Positions 1 to 8,161 of a stretch of 64,000 nt of DNA are shown piece by piece. Position 1 is the stretch's first letter. Every line of letters begins with the position of its first letter. The position numbers and the translations under genes were made by a program. The notes below the pieces were generated by a model. It searched no databases, was not told the origin of the DNA, and worked only from the letters and a program-made list of their open reading frames with translations. The DNA comes from Serratia marcescens subsp. marcescens ATCC 13880 (GTDB lineage: Bacteria; Pseudomonadota; Gammaproteobacteria; Enterobacterales; Enterobacteriaceae), in the NCBI RefSeq assembly GCF_017299535.1, contig NZ_CP071238.1, positions 4,464,001 to 4,528,000 of the forward strand, in the 5' to 3' direction.

Positions 1-2
1 GC

Positions 3-83
3 CGCATCGCCGAACTGGGGCGCAGACTTAAAGAGGCCGGCGAGCGACGGACGGCTTCAGGCACGATCCCCGTCTTTCGATGA
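3..83 (+). CDS. 3' end of an unidentified gene (partial)
   Basis: A frame open from the window edge runs 26 codons to a TGA at 81-83. It encodes a charged, helix-like tail (RIAELGRRLKEAGERR followed by TASGTIPVFR). It could be the C-terminus of a gene that starts outside the window, but it is too short to assign to a family and may be chance. The 138 bases between it and aac(6')-Ic hold no other obvious gene; a TATTAT hexamer at 179-184 could be the -10 element of the next gene, but no good -35 is visible. Confidence 0.3.
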   Translation, partial: RIAELGRRLKEAGERRTASGTIPVFR

Positions 84-221
84 CGTTGACGGTGTGGTCG
101 CCATCTGTGGCGATAAATCCAGGATGCGCCAATCACGCGTGCCGGCATGTCCGGCCGCTCACTGACGATGCAACGTGATATTATTCCCCATCACTTCTCT
201 GCCATCAGATAAGGCCCCTGC

Positions 222-662
222 ATGATCGTCAACTGCGACCACGACAACCTCGACGCCTGGCTGGCGCTGCGCTCGGCGCTGTGGCCCACCTGCCCGTTGG
301 AAGAGCACCGCGCGGAGATGCGCGAAATATTGGCTTCGCCGCACCACACCGCGTTTATGGCGCGGGGGCTGGACGGCGCTTTCGTTGGCTTTGCCGAGGT
401 CGCTCTGCGCCACGATTACGTCAACGGCTGCGAATCGTCGCCGGTGGCGTTTTTGGAAGGGATTTATACCGCCGAACGCGCCCGCCGCCAGGGCTGGGCG
501 GCCCGCCTGATCGCGCAGGTGCAGGAGTGGGCGAAGCAACAGGGGTGCAGCGAGCTGGCGTCGGATACCGATATCGCCAATCTGGACTCCCAACGCCTGC
601 ATGCGGCGCTGGGCTTTGCAGAAACGGAACGGGTGGTGTTTTACCGAAAAACGCTGGGCTGA
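222..662 (+). CDS. aac(6')-Ic: aminoglycoside 6'-N-acetyltransferase AAC(6')-Ic
   Basis: This 146-residue GNAT-fold enzyme acetylates the 6'-amino group of aminoglycosides such as tobramycin, netilmicin and amikacin, using acetyl-CoA in the cytoplasm. The acetyl-CoA loop is RRQGWAARL at residues 88-96, preceded by the beta-strand FLEGIYTAERA, and the family's C-terminal LHAALGFAE follows at 126-134. The sequence matches my recollection of AAC(6')-Ic, the chromosomal enzyme of S. marcescens, apart from a few N-terminal substitutions, so it is probably an allele. It is intrinsic rather than plasmid-borne, and in this species usually weakly expressed. The last codons lie inside a 65-bp sequence that is repeated 1.85 kb downstream. 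Confidence 0.93.
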   Translation: MIVNCDHDNLDAWLALRSALWPTCPLEEHRAEMREILASPHHTAFMARGLDGAFVGFAEVALRHDYVNGCESSPVAFLEGIYTAERARRQGWAARLIAQVQEWAKQQGCSELASDTDIANLDSQRLHAALGFAETERVVFYRKTLG

Positions 663-712
663 TCAGGCACCTTGTGTTGCCGCTGATGCGCCAACTGCTC
701 GGCGCGCAGCAG
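648..712. repeat. left copy of the 65-bp direct repeat bracketing the insert
   Basis: This segment holds the final 15 bases of aac(6')-Ic, its stop codon included, plus about 50 bases matching the 3' end of the HPP gene, which is otherwise located past 2515. The first 22 bases (648-669) are identical to 2500-2521. The rest matches 2522-2565 with a few substitutions and a one-base gap. The HPP-like part is a fragment with no gene attached here, so this copy is a relic of the original aac/HPP junction. Confidence 0.9.
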
Positions 713-961
713 CCTCTTCCCCACCAATATTAACCAAACCCCATCCCCATCCCCATCCCCATCCAGCGTTTGCCGTGGCACTCTCACCGGCACAGCAACC
801 GAATCGGTCGCCCATCAACATAAGGCTATCAAATACAATCATAATGAGCGTAATTGGTTCTATTTTGATTGGATTTGTCGCCTTACTTTATTTTGAAAAA
901 CTTATAATGGGGACATCACATACCCGCAGATACCGCTCAATAGAACAGGAGATTGGCATTT
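713..961. other. AT-rich non-coding left part of the insert
   Basis: The sequence from the end of the left repeat to the PEBP gene changes abruptly from GC-rich to AT-rich after about 770, unlike the flanks. It presumably carries the promoter of the PEBP-AraC pair. The only open frame is the short one at 844-987. There is no integrase, transposase or inverted terminal repeat. Confidence 0.6.
739..762. repeat. four tandem CCCCAT units
   Basis: Four perfect copies of the hexamer CCCCAT lie in non-coding sequence just inside the left repeat. Such short tandem repeats can vary in copy number by slippage. No promoter spacer role is evident because the nearest downstream gene starts 200 bases away. 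Confidence 0.8.
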
Positions 962-987
962 ATGAAACTGACCAGCCAAAGCTTTAA
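844..987 (+). CDS. possible 47-residue single-span membrane peptide
   Basis: An ATG-started frame encodes a hydrophobic N-terminal segment (roughly SVIGSILIGFVALLYF) followed by a charged tail ending ETDQPKL. The topology is that of a small inner-membrane protein. Against it: no good ribosome binding site lies close to 844, and its end overlaps the start of the PEBP gene by 26 bases in another frame. It could be real, a remnant of a larger membrane protein, or chance. I do not recognise the family. Confidence 0.25.
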   Translation: MSVIGSILIGFVALLYFEKLIMGTSHTRRYRSIEQEIGIYETDQPKL

Positions 988-1603
988 AGAAGGAGAGTTC
1001 ATTCCCGCTGAGTTCGCCTTCGCTATCCCCGATGCCGCCAATCGTGTCGCTTTATCGGGAAATCGCAACCCCCATCTCGCCTGGAGTGAAGTGCCTGCAG
1101 GCACGCAGTCTTTCGTGATCGTCTGCCATGATCCCGACGTGCCAAGCCGCGGTGATGATGTGAATCAAGAGGGTCGGGTTGTGCCCGCATCGTTGCCGCG
1201 CGTTGATTTCTTTCACTGGCTGCTGCTGGATATTCCGGCCAGTACCGTGGAAATTGCGGCGGGCTCTCAATCGGACGGCGTAACGCCGCGTGGCAAAACC
1301 GGGCCAAACGCCCCTTCGGCCTATCGCCACGGCATCAATGACTATACCGGTTGGTTTGCCGCCGACGAGCAGATGAAGGGGGAATATTACGGTTACGATG
1401 GCCCATGCCCACCGTGGAACGATACGTTAGTTCATCATTATATTTTCACGGTTTATGCGCTTGCTACCCACGGTTTGGATGTACAAGGGCCGTTGACAGG
1501 GGCTAATGTGAATGCCGCCCTGGCGAAGGCGCCAGTGCTGGCCCAGGCAAGCCTGACAGGCCTTTATAGCCTGAACCCTAACGTAGCATCAACGGCGAAA
1601 TAA
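962..1603 (+). CDS. YbhB/YbcL-family phosphatidylethanolamine-binding-like protein
   Basis: This 213-residue protein belongs to the PEBP / Raf-kinase-inhibitor-like family. It shows the family's ligand-pocket signatures in order: DPDVP at 57-61, FHW at 84-86, GYDGPCPP at 144-151 and HHYIFTVYAL from 158. The cellular role of bacterial members is unclear. It lacks a signal peptide, so a cytoplasmic location is likely. The ATG at 962 is preceded by AGGAG at 947-951 and is preferred to a TTG at 953 that has no room for a ribosome binding site. The AraC-type gene begins 19 bases downstream, which suggests one transcript. The gene lies within the repeat-bracketed insert and is lower in GC than its neighbours. 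Confidence 0.88.
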   Translation: MKLTSQSFKEGEFIPAEFAFAIPDAANRVALSGNRNPHLAWSEVPAGTQSFVIVCHDPDVPSRGDDVNQEGRVVPASLPRVDFFHWLLLDIPASTVEIAAGSQSDGVTPRGKTGPNAPSAYRHGINDYTGWFAADEQMKGEYYGYDGPCPPWNDTLVHHYIFTVYALATHGLDVQGPLTGANVNAALAKAPVLAQASLTGLYSLNPNVASTAK

Positions 1604-1622
1604 TCGCATGAAGGAGTCGAAT

Positions 1623-2501
1623 ATGAGCCGAACCGGTTCCTTCGGATCAGTGCGAACCAGACGCGAGCCGGGTGTGAAGCTTTTGCATTGGCACTCTCCG
1701 TCGGGGGCTCCGGTGTCGAGGCGCCGCTTGTGCGGAGTGTGCCAGCCGACATTGAAACGCCAGCTGTACACGCCGCAGTTCGTCTTCCATGAAGCGACGG
1801 TCTTGCTGATCGTGGCGGGCCAACTCGGTATCACATCCGCTTCACAACATTTGTCTCTGGAGACCCCCGGCGAACTGCTCCTGGTTCCCCCCAACACCCG
1901 CGCAGATTTAGTCAAAACGCCGGGCGATATCGATCGGCCTTTTCGCTCGATACTCCTGACGCTGTCGGCAGAACTGCTGGATGTCTTTCACCGAACCCGG
2001 CAGGCTTCACCCCCTATTCCCCCTAAAGATGACGCGTGGAAAACGCTGCCTCTGGACGAAGACCTGTCGGCGACGTTTTATCACGTGATTGAAAGCGTGG
2101 AAAAACAGGAAATCAGTGATATTCGCCTGCAATACCGCCTTCTGGACTTTTTGACCGCGCTGGCCGAACGGGGACATTTTTTTACGCATTTACCATTGGA
2201 TAGCCCATCACAGCGCCTGCGCACCTTGATTTTTGAGGCTCCGGAACAAAACTGGACAGCAGAAACAGCGGGAAAAACGTTAGCGATGAGCCCGGCAACG
2301 TTGCGGCGGCGTCTTGCCGCCGAACAGACACGCTTCGAAGATTTGCTGATAGACGTCCGTATGCATCACGCCATGATGTTGCTTCAAACCACCCGATGGG
2401 ATATGGCCCGCATTGCAGAGGCCTGCGGTTACAAATCCAGAGCGCGTTTTAGCGAACGCTTTCAAAAGCGCTTTGGCTACGCGCCTTCCGCCATCCGATA
2501 A
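1623..2501 (+). CDS. AraC/XylS-family transcriptional regulator
   Basis: The 292-residue protein has an N-terminal cupin-like sensing region of the AraC_N type and a C-terminal double helix-turn-helix from about residue 205. The first recognition unit is around AGKTLAMSPATLRRRL and the second around MARIAEACGYKSRARFSERF, ending GYAPSAIR as in typical family members. The ATG at 1623 is preceded by AAGGAG at 1611-1616 and is preferred to the ATG at 1608. It probably controls itself and the PEBP gene, but the effector is unknown. Its TAA stop lies at the junction with the right-hand repeat (2500 onward), so the insert boundary is within bases of the gene's end. Confidence 0.88.
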   Translation: MSRTGSFGSVRTRREPGVKLLHWHSPSGAPVSRRRLCGVCQPTLKRQLYTPQFVFHEATVLLIVAGQLGITSASQHLSLETPGELLLVPPNTRADLVKTPGDIDRPFRSILLTLSAELLDVFHRTRQASPPIPPKDDAWKTLPLDEDLSATFYHVIESVEKQEISDIRLQYRLLDFLTALAERGHFFTHLPLDSPSQRLRTLIFEAPEQNWTAETAGKTLAMSPATLRRRLAAEQTRFEDLLIDVRMHHAMMLLQTTRWDMARIAEACGYKSRARFSERFQKRFGYAPSAIR

Positions 2502-2565
2502 AACGCTGGGCTGATCAGGCAATCTTGCTTTGCCGCTGATGCGCCAGCTGCTCGGCGCGCAGCAG
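2500..2565. repeat. right copy of the 65/66-bp direct repeat bracketing the insert
   Basis: This copy contains a fragment of the aac(6')-Ic tail (coding for KTLG and the stop) with no gene attached, followed by the genuine 3' end of the HPP gene. Together with 648-712 it shows that the aac/HPP junction exists twice. The 1.8-kb PEBP-AraC segment lies between the copies. Confidence 0.9.
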
Positions 2566-3231
2566 GATCTCCTGCAGATCGTCCTCGTCGATATCGAACA
2601 GATCTCCCTCCATCAGCGCCTCGTGCAGATCGGCGCGGGTAATGGAAACGGCATCGATCGGCAGATTGGCCGGCTTGGCCTCCGCCGGCGCCAGCGCGTG
2701 CGGGTAGCGCCGCCCGGCCAGGTTATTGAACAGAATGGCCAGCGCCGCCAGCAGCACCGAGTTCAGCAGCACCGGGTACAACACGAAGTGGTAGCCCATC
2801 TGGTGAATGCCGGGGCCGCCGAGGATGGCGGTCAGCGCCACCGCGCCGCCGGGTGGATGCAGGCAGCGCAGCTTGAACATCAGGCCGATGGCCACCGCCG
2901 CCGCCGCGCCGCAGGCCAGGCCGGGATCGGGGATCAGCAGACCGGCGCTGACGCCCACCGTCGCCGCCAGCGCATTGCCGCCGACGATCGACCAAGGCTG
3001 CGCCAACGGGCTGTTGGGCACGCCGAACAGCAGCACCGCCGAAGCGCCCATCGGCGCGATAAACCACAGGTTCACCTCGCCCAAAATAAAGTGGCTGATC
3101 CAGCCGGCGAGCATCAGCCCCAAACCGGCGCCGACGCTGGAAATCAGCATCTCTCGTTTGCCCACCGCCAGCGGGTGCGGCCATAGGCGCGCGCATCCCA
3201 CTTTCACCCGTTCTATCCACTGCGTCTTCAT
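2515..3231 (-). CDS. HPP-family integral membrane protein
   Basis: The 238-residue protein has about five to six hydrophobic segments (around 29-49, 53-72, 82-100, 104-120 and 150-172). It carries the family's namesake motif, LHPPGGAVALTAILGG, with the HPP triplet at 125-127. The C-terminal 60 residues are soluble and acidic (GDLFDIDEDDLQEILLRAEQ). HPP proteins of plastids and cyanobacteria have been linked to nitrite transport; the role of this enterobacterial branch is not established. The ATG at 3231 is preferred to a TTG three codons upstream. The stop codon lies inside the direct repeat and was probably once directly adjacent to the stop of aac(6')-Ic. Confidence 0.85.
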   Translation of the reverse strand: MKTQWIERVKVGCARLWPHPLAVGKREMLISSVGAGLGLMLAGWISHFILGEVNLWFIAPMGASAVLLFGVPNSPLAQPWSIVGGNALAATVGVSAGLLIPDPGLACGAAAAVAIGLMFKLRCLHPPGGAVALTAILGGPGIHQMGYHFVLYPVLLNSVLLAALAILFNNLAGRRYPHALAPAEAKPANLPIDAVSITRADLHEALMEGDLFDIDEDDLQEILLRAEQLAHQRQSKIA

Positions 3232-3351
3232 GTTACCCAATACGGCTCAATTCACGTGTTGGCAACAAATATATCACATCATCCTGAAGGAACTCACGGC
3301 GCCGTAAACCGCGCCGCCCAAGAACTTTTAGGCTAACAGATTGATTTTTAG

Positions 3352-4038
<687 letters not shown>

Positions 4039-4043
4039 GAAAA

Positions 4044-4068
4044 AAATCGGCGGCCACGACGCCGCCGT
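4044..4068 (-). terminator. intrinsic terminator of the gab transcript
   Basis: A GC-rich stem (CGGCGGC 4048-4054, GCCGCCG 4061-4067) is followed on the minus strand by a run of T (complement of 4041-4046). It lies just beyond the permease stop, so it should end the leftward gabT-gabD-permease transcript. It may also slow rightward yfcF transcription. Confidence 0.7.
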
Positions 4069-4111
4069 TCTCAATGCCGAGAAACAACATCACTGCTTGA
4101 GGGAAGGCAAA

Positions 4112-5353
4112 TCACCATCCAGAGGGCAGATAGCCTAACAATGAAGCGATGGCGTACACCGCGCTGGCCAGGTACAGCAACACAATGCTGACCTGCAGCA
4201 GCGGGTGCGTGATCCAGTTGCACTGCCAGCGCGGGGTCTGGTCACCGTGTTTGCGCGCGCCGCGCAAGATCAGCATCGGCATGATCGACAGGATCACCCC
4301 GCTGAACACCCCGGCGAAGTAGAGCGCGTTGACGAACGACACCAGCCCGCTGTAAGCCAGCACGAACGGCGGCACCACCACCAGCAGCAGCACGCCGAAA
4401 CGGCGCAGCGGCAGCTCGTCGTTGCCCAGCCTAAACTTGTCGAAAATATTGGTCAGAAAACTGCCGCCCAACCCCCAGTACGAGGTCAGCATCGCGCACA
4501 GCGCGAAGATGTTGGCGGAGAAGAACGCCCACTGCCCCAGCGCCTGGCCCCAGGAAATGGTGGCCACATCGGAGATGTCATCCAGCCCGCTGAGCGCAAT
4601 CACCGACATCGGCACCGCCGCCAGCAAAATGAAGGTCACCACCATGCCGACGATGATCGCCTTCGGCAGTTGTTCCGGCTTGTCGGCGAAGCCGCGCGCC
4701 ATCTCCGGCACGATGTACTGCGCCGAGAAGCAGAACACCACCACGTTGAACACCGGCACCATATAGCGCCAGTCGCCGTCCAGCAGGTTGCGCATCTGGG
4801 TGGTGTCTTTCAGCAGCGTCGCCGCCACCAGCGCGGTCAACATCACCACCATGCCAATGCTGATGAACTTCTCGCCGCGGCCGATCGCTTTCAAACCGAG
4901 GTACAGCACGCCGGCGGCGGGTACGAAGAACAGCAGGCTGCCCAGCGCCGGCGAGATGCCGAACAGCGATTGCAGCAGCTTGCCGCTGCCGGTCATGTAG
5001 GCGGTAAGCGCCCCGACGCTGTTGACGCACACCGAAGCGAACATCAGCCAGGCACCAAGTCCGCCGACGTAGCGCTTCGCCAGCCCGCTCAGTTGCAGAT
5101 GCGCGCGGGTGCGCAACGTAGATTCGGCAACGTACAGCATGGTGATGGTGGTCAGGCTCCCCACCAGCACCAGCCAAAACAGCAGCGGCAGGAAACCGGC
5201 CTTGCTGGAGGCGTAGGCGATGGAGAGCACCCCGGCGCCGATGTTGGTGCCGACGATCATCGCCACCCCTTCGAGGAAACTTAACGATTTGGCGGGTGCA
5301 GGTGCTCGCACCCCGGCGGCAAGCGCCGGAGAAACAGAGATATTATCAGACAT
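4112..5353 (-). CDS. amino acid permease of the hydroxy/aromatic amino acid (HAAAP) family
   Basis: The 413-residue inner-membrane protein has about eleven hydrophobic spans. Its N-terminal signature, VAMIVGTNIGAGVLSIAYA, is typical of the Trp/Tyr/Ser permease family (TyrP, Mtr, SdaC-like). It lies 58 bases downstream of gabD on the same strand and probably ends the gabT-gabD operon, so its substrate may be GABA or a related amino acid. This is unlike E. coli, where the gab permease GabP belongs to a different (APC) family. Family membership is clear; the substrate is inferred only from context. Confidence 0.85.
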   Translation of the reverse strand: MSDNISVSPALAAGVRAPAPAKSLSFLEGVAMIVGTNIGAGVLSIAYASSKAGFLPLLFWLVLVGSLTTITMLYVAESTLRTRAHLQLSGLAKRYVGGLGAWLMFASVCVNSVGALTAYMTGSGKLLQSLFGISPALGSLLFFVPAAGVLYLGLKAIGRGEKFISIGMVVMLTALVAATLLKDTTQMRNLLDGDWRYMVPVFNVVVFCFSAQYIVPEMARGFADKPEQLPKAIIVGMVVTFILLAAVPMSVIALSGLDDISDVATISWGQALGQWAFFSANIFALCAMLTSYWGLGGSFLTNIFDKFRLGNDELPLRRFGVLLLVVVPPFVLAYSGLVSFVNALYFAGVFSGVILSIMPMLILRGARKHGDQTPRWQCNWITHPLLQVSIVLLYLASAVYAIASLLGYLPSGW

Positions 5354-5411
5354 GCATCATCCTTTATCGCCCGGCGACGCTGGCCGCCGGGATGGGTTAA
5401 CGTCCTGACGC

Positions 5412-6866
5412 TCAACGGCTCACATCGATACACAGGTATTTCAGCTCCAGATATTCTTCTATCCCGTAGCGCGATCCTTCACGCCCGAGCCCTGATTGTT
5501 TCACGCCGCCGAACGGCGCCACTTCGTTGGAAATCAGTCCGGTGTTGATGCCGACCATGCCGTACTCCAGCGCTTCCGGCACCCGCCACTGGCGCGCGGC
5601 GTTCTGCGTGAACAGGTAGGCGGCCAGGCCGAATTCGGTGTCGTTGGCCATGGCGATGGCTTCCGCCTCGTCATGGAAGCGGAACAGCGGCGCCACCGGC
5701 CCGAAGGTCTCTTCTTTGGCGAAGCGCATCTTCTGCGTCACGCCGGTCACCACCGTCGGCTGGAAGAAGGTGCCGCCCAGCGCGTGCGGCTGGCCGCCGG
5801 TGGCGATCTGCGCCCCTTTGATCAGCGCGTCGTCGATATGGCTCTGCACCTTCGCTACCGCATCGCTGTCGATCAGCGGCCCCTGGGTGGTGCCTTCCTG
5901 GCTGCCGTCGCCGACTTTCAACTGCTCGACCGCCGCCACCAGTTTCTCCGCCAGCCGCTCGTAGATGCCGTCCTGCACGTAGATGCGGTTGGCGCACACG
6001 CAGGTCTGGCCGCTGTTGCGGAACTTGGAGGCCATGATGCCCGCCACCGCCGCGTCCAGATTGGCGTCGTCGAACACGATGACCGGCGCGTTACCGCCCA
6101 GCTCCAGCGACAGTTTCTTGATGCTCGGCGCGCACTGCGCCATCAGGATGCGGCCGACCTCGGTCGAGCCGGTAAAGCTCAGCTTGCGCACCACCGGGCT
6201 GTCGCACAGCACCTTGCCCACCTGCGCCGCTTCGCCAGTCACCACTTGCAGGACGCCGGCGGGAATACCGGCGTCCTGCGCCAGTTTGGCCAGCGCCAGC
6301 GCGGTCAGCGGCGTTTGCTCGGCCGGTTTGACGATGATGGCGCAACCGGCCGCCAGCGCCGGCGCCACCTTGCGGGTGATCATCGCCGCCGGGAAATTCC
6401 ACGGGGTGATGGCCGCGCACACGCCGATCGGCTGCTTCACCACCACCAGGCGCTGCGAAGCCTGCGGCGCCTGCAATACCGCGCCGTCCACCCGCTTGGC
6501 CTCTTCGGCAAACCAGGTGATGAACGACGCGGCGTAGGCCACTTCGCCGCGCGCTTCCGCCAGCGATTTGCCCTGCTCGGCGGTCATCAGCTGCGCCAGA
6601 TCTTCCTGCGCGGCCAGCACCTGGTCGGCCCAGGCCAACAGCAGCGCAGAACGCTGCTTGGCGGTCAGCTGTTTCCAGTCGTTTTGCGCCCGCTGCGCCG
6701 CCGCAATCGCCTGCTGGGTTTCCTCTTCGCTGACCAGCGGAATGCTGGCCAGCTCGGCGCCGGTGGCCGGGTTGATCACCGCTTCGCGCTTGCCGCTCAG
6801 GGCATCGCACCATTCACCGTTGATCAGACACTGGCTGCGCAACAGCTCGGGATTGTTCAATTTCAT
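5412..6866 (-). CDS. gabD: NADP-dependent succinate-semialdehyde dehydrogenase
   Basis: The 484-residue enzyme oxidises succinate semialdehyde to succinate, the second step of GABA catabolism. It is a full-length aldehyde dehydrogenase. The cofactor-binding stretch ITPWNFPAAMITRKVAPALA is present, as are the catalytic Glu in LELGGNAP and the catalytic Cys in SGQTCVCANR. The length matches E. coli GabD (482). It starts 12 bases downstream of gabT on the same strand, so the two are co-transcribed, and the permease gene follows. The same fold also covers related semialdehyde dehydrogenases, but the gabT partner supports GabD. Confidence 0.95.
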   Translation of the reverse strand: MKLNNPELLRSQCLINGEWCDALSGKREAVINPATGAELASIPLVSEEETQQAIAAAQRAQNDWKQLTAKQRSALLLAWADQVLAAQEDLAQLMTAEQGKSLAEARGEVAYAASFITWFAEEAKRVDGAVLQAPQASQRLVVVKQPIGVCAAITPWNFPAAMITRKVAPALAAGCAIIVKPAEQTPLTALALAKLAQDAGIPAGVLQVVTGEAAQVGKVLCDSPVVRKLSFTGSTEVGRILMAQCAPSIKKLSLELGGNAPVIVFDDANLDAAVAGIMASKFRNSGQTCVCANRIYVQDGIYERLAEKLVAAVEQLKVGDGSQEGTTQGPLIDSDAVAKVQSHIDDALIKGAQIATGGQPHALGGTFFQPTVVTGVTQKMRFAKEETFGPVAPLFRFHDEAEAIAMANDTEFGLAAYLFTQNAARQWRVPEALEYGMVGINTGLISNEVAPFGGVKQSGLGREGSRYGIEEYLELKYLCIDVSR

Positions 6867-6878
6867 GCCGTTCGCTCC

Positions 6879-8144
6879 TTAGTGGGCCAGCGCGCGGGAC
6901 AGGATGCCCATCGCCTTGGTGAACTGATCGTCCGGAATGGTCAGCGGGTAGAGGAAGCGGATCACGTTGCCGTTCACGCCGCAGCTCAGCAGCAGCAGCC
7001 CTTCCTCCATCGCCTTCTGCTGCACCTGGCGGGTGATCTCCGCCGAAGGCTTGCCGGTAGCCGGATCGTTGAACTCCACCGCCACCATCGATCCCTGCGC
7101 GCGCACATCGGCGATCGCCGGGCTGGTTTTGCGCGCCTGCTGGAGCACTTCCACCAGGTGCTGCCCCAAGCGCTGAGCGCGCTGGCACAGCTGCTCTTCT
7201 TCAATCACGTCCAGCACCGCGTGCGCGGCGGCCACCGCCAGCGGGTTACCGGCATAGGTGCCGCCCAGCCCGCCCGGCGCCGGCGCGTCCATCACCTCGG
7301 CGCGGCCCGCCACCGCCGACAGCGGCATGCCGCCCGCCAGGCTTTTCGCCATGGTGATCAGATCCGGTTTAACGCTGTAGTGCTCCATGGCGAACAGCTT
7401 GCCGGTACGGGCGAAGCCGGTCTGCACTTCGTCGGCGATCAGCAGGATGCCGTGCTGGTCGCACAGCGCGCGCAGCGCCTGCATGAAATCGGCCGGCGCC
7501 ACGTTGAAACCGCCCTCGCCCTGCACCGGCTCCAGCACAATGGCCGCCACCTGCTTGGGATCGATATCCGCTTTAAACAAGCGATCCAGGCTGTTCATCG
7601 CGTCTTCGGTGGTCACGCCGTACAGCGCGTTCGGGTACTGGCCGTGGAACACCGAGCCGGGGAATGGGCCAAAGCCCAGTTTGTAAGGCGCCACTTTGCC
7701 GGTCAGCGCCATGGTCATATAGGTGCGGCCGTGGAAGCCGCCGCCGAAGGTGATCAAGCCCGGACGGCCGGTGTAAGCGCGGGCAATCTTCACCGCGTTT
7801 TCCACCGCTTCCGCGCCGGTGGTGAAGAAAGCGGTTTTACACGGACCGGCGATCGGCGCGCGTTGGTTGATGCGCTCCGCCAACGAGACATAGCTTTCAT
7901 AAGGAACGATCTGATAGGCGGTGTGGGTGAAGGCCTGCAGCTGCTTTTCAATTGCGGCGATCACTTTTGGGTGGCGATGGCCGGTGTTCAGCACGGCGAT
8001 CCCCGAGGCGAAGTCGATCACTTCCTTGCCTTCCACATCCCACAGCGTAGCGTTCTCTGCGCGCTCGGCGTAAAAACCACACATCACGCCCACTCCGCGC
8101 GGGGTGGCGTCCTGACGGCGTTGGTTCAATTCTGCGTTTTTCAT
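6879..8144 (-). CDS. gabT: 4-aminobutyrate aminotransferase
   Basis: The 421-residue class-III PLP-dependent aminotransferase moves the amino group of GABA to 2-oxoglutarate, giving succinate semialdehyde and glutamate. Visible motifs are the phosphate-binding TTGAEAVENAVK, the PLP-contacting LIADEVQTGFARTG, and the Schiff-base lysine in ITMAKSLAGGMPLSAV. Length and sequence fit E. coli GabT. It is the first gene of the leftward operon. Its 121-bp upstream region is shared with the divergent MocR regulator and contains a repeated 11-mer likely to be that regulator's operator. Confidence 0.95.
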   Translation of the reverse strand: MKNAELNQRRQDATPRGVGVMCGFYAERAENATLWDVEGKEVIDFASGIAVLNTGHRHPKVIAAIEKQLQAFTHTAYQIVPYESYVSLAERINQRAPIAGPCKTAFFTTGAEAVENAVKIARAYTGRPGLITFGGGFHGRTYMTMALTGKVAPYKLGFGPFPGSVFHGQYPNALYGVTTEDAMNSLDRLFKADIDPKQVAAIVLEPVQGEGGFNVAPADFMQALRALCDQHGILLIADEVQTGFARTGKLFAMEHYSVKPDLITMAKSLAGGMPLSAVAGRAEVMDAPAPGGLGGTYAGNPLAVAAAHAVLDVIEEEQLCQRAQRLGQHLVEVLQQARKTSPAIADVRAQGSMVAVEFNDPATGKPSAEITRQVQQKAMEEGLLLLSCGVNGNVIRFLYPLTIPDDQFTKAMGILSRALAH

Positions 8145-8161
8145 GCTGTTCTCTCCGGTCG

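Noticed and set aside
739..762. CCCCAT array as a CRISPR-type repeat
   Set aside because: The units are contiguous hexamers without spacers, and no cas genes are present.
601..987. A 128-codon plus-strand frame starting inside aac(6')-Ic
   Set aside because: Its first two thirds cross the aac tail, the direct repeat and the CCCCAT array in a meaningless frame. Only the final 47 codons from 844 look protein-like, and those are listed separately.
648..2565. The insert as an IS element or integron cassette
   Set aside because: There is no transposase or integrase, no terminal inverted repeats and no attC-like site. The flanking repeat is gene sequence, not a short target duplication.
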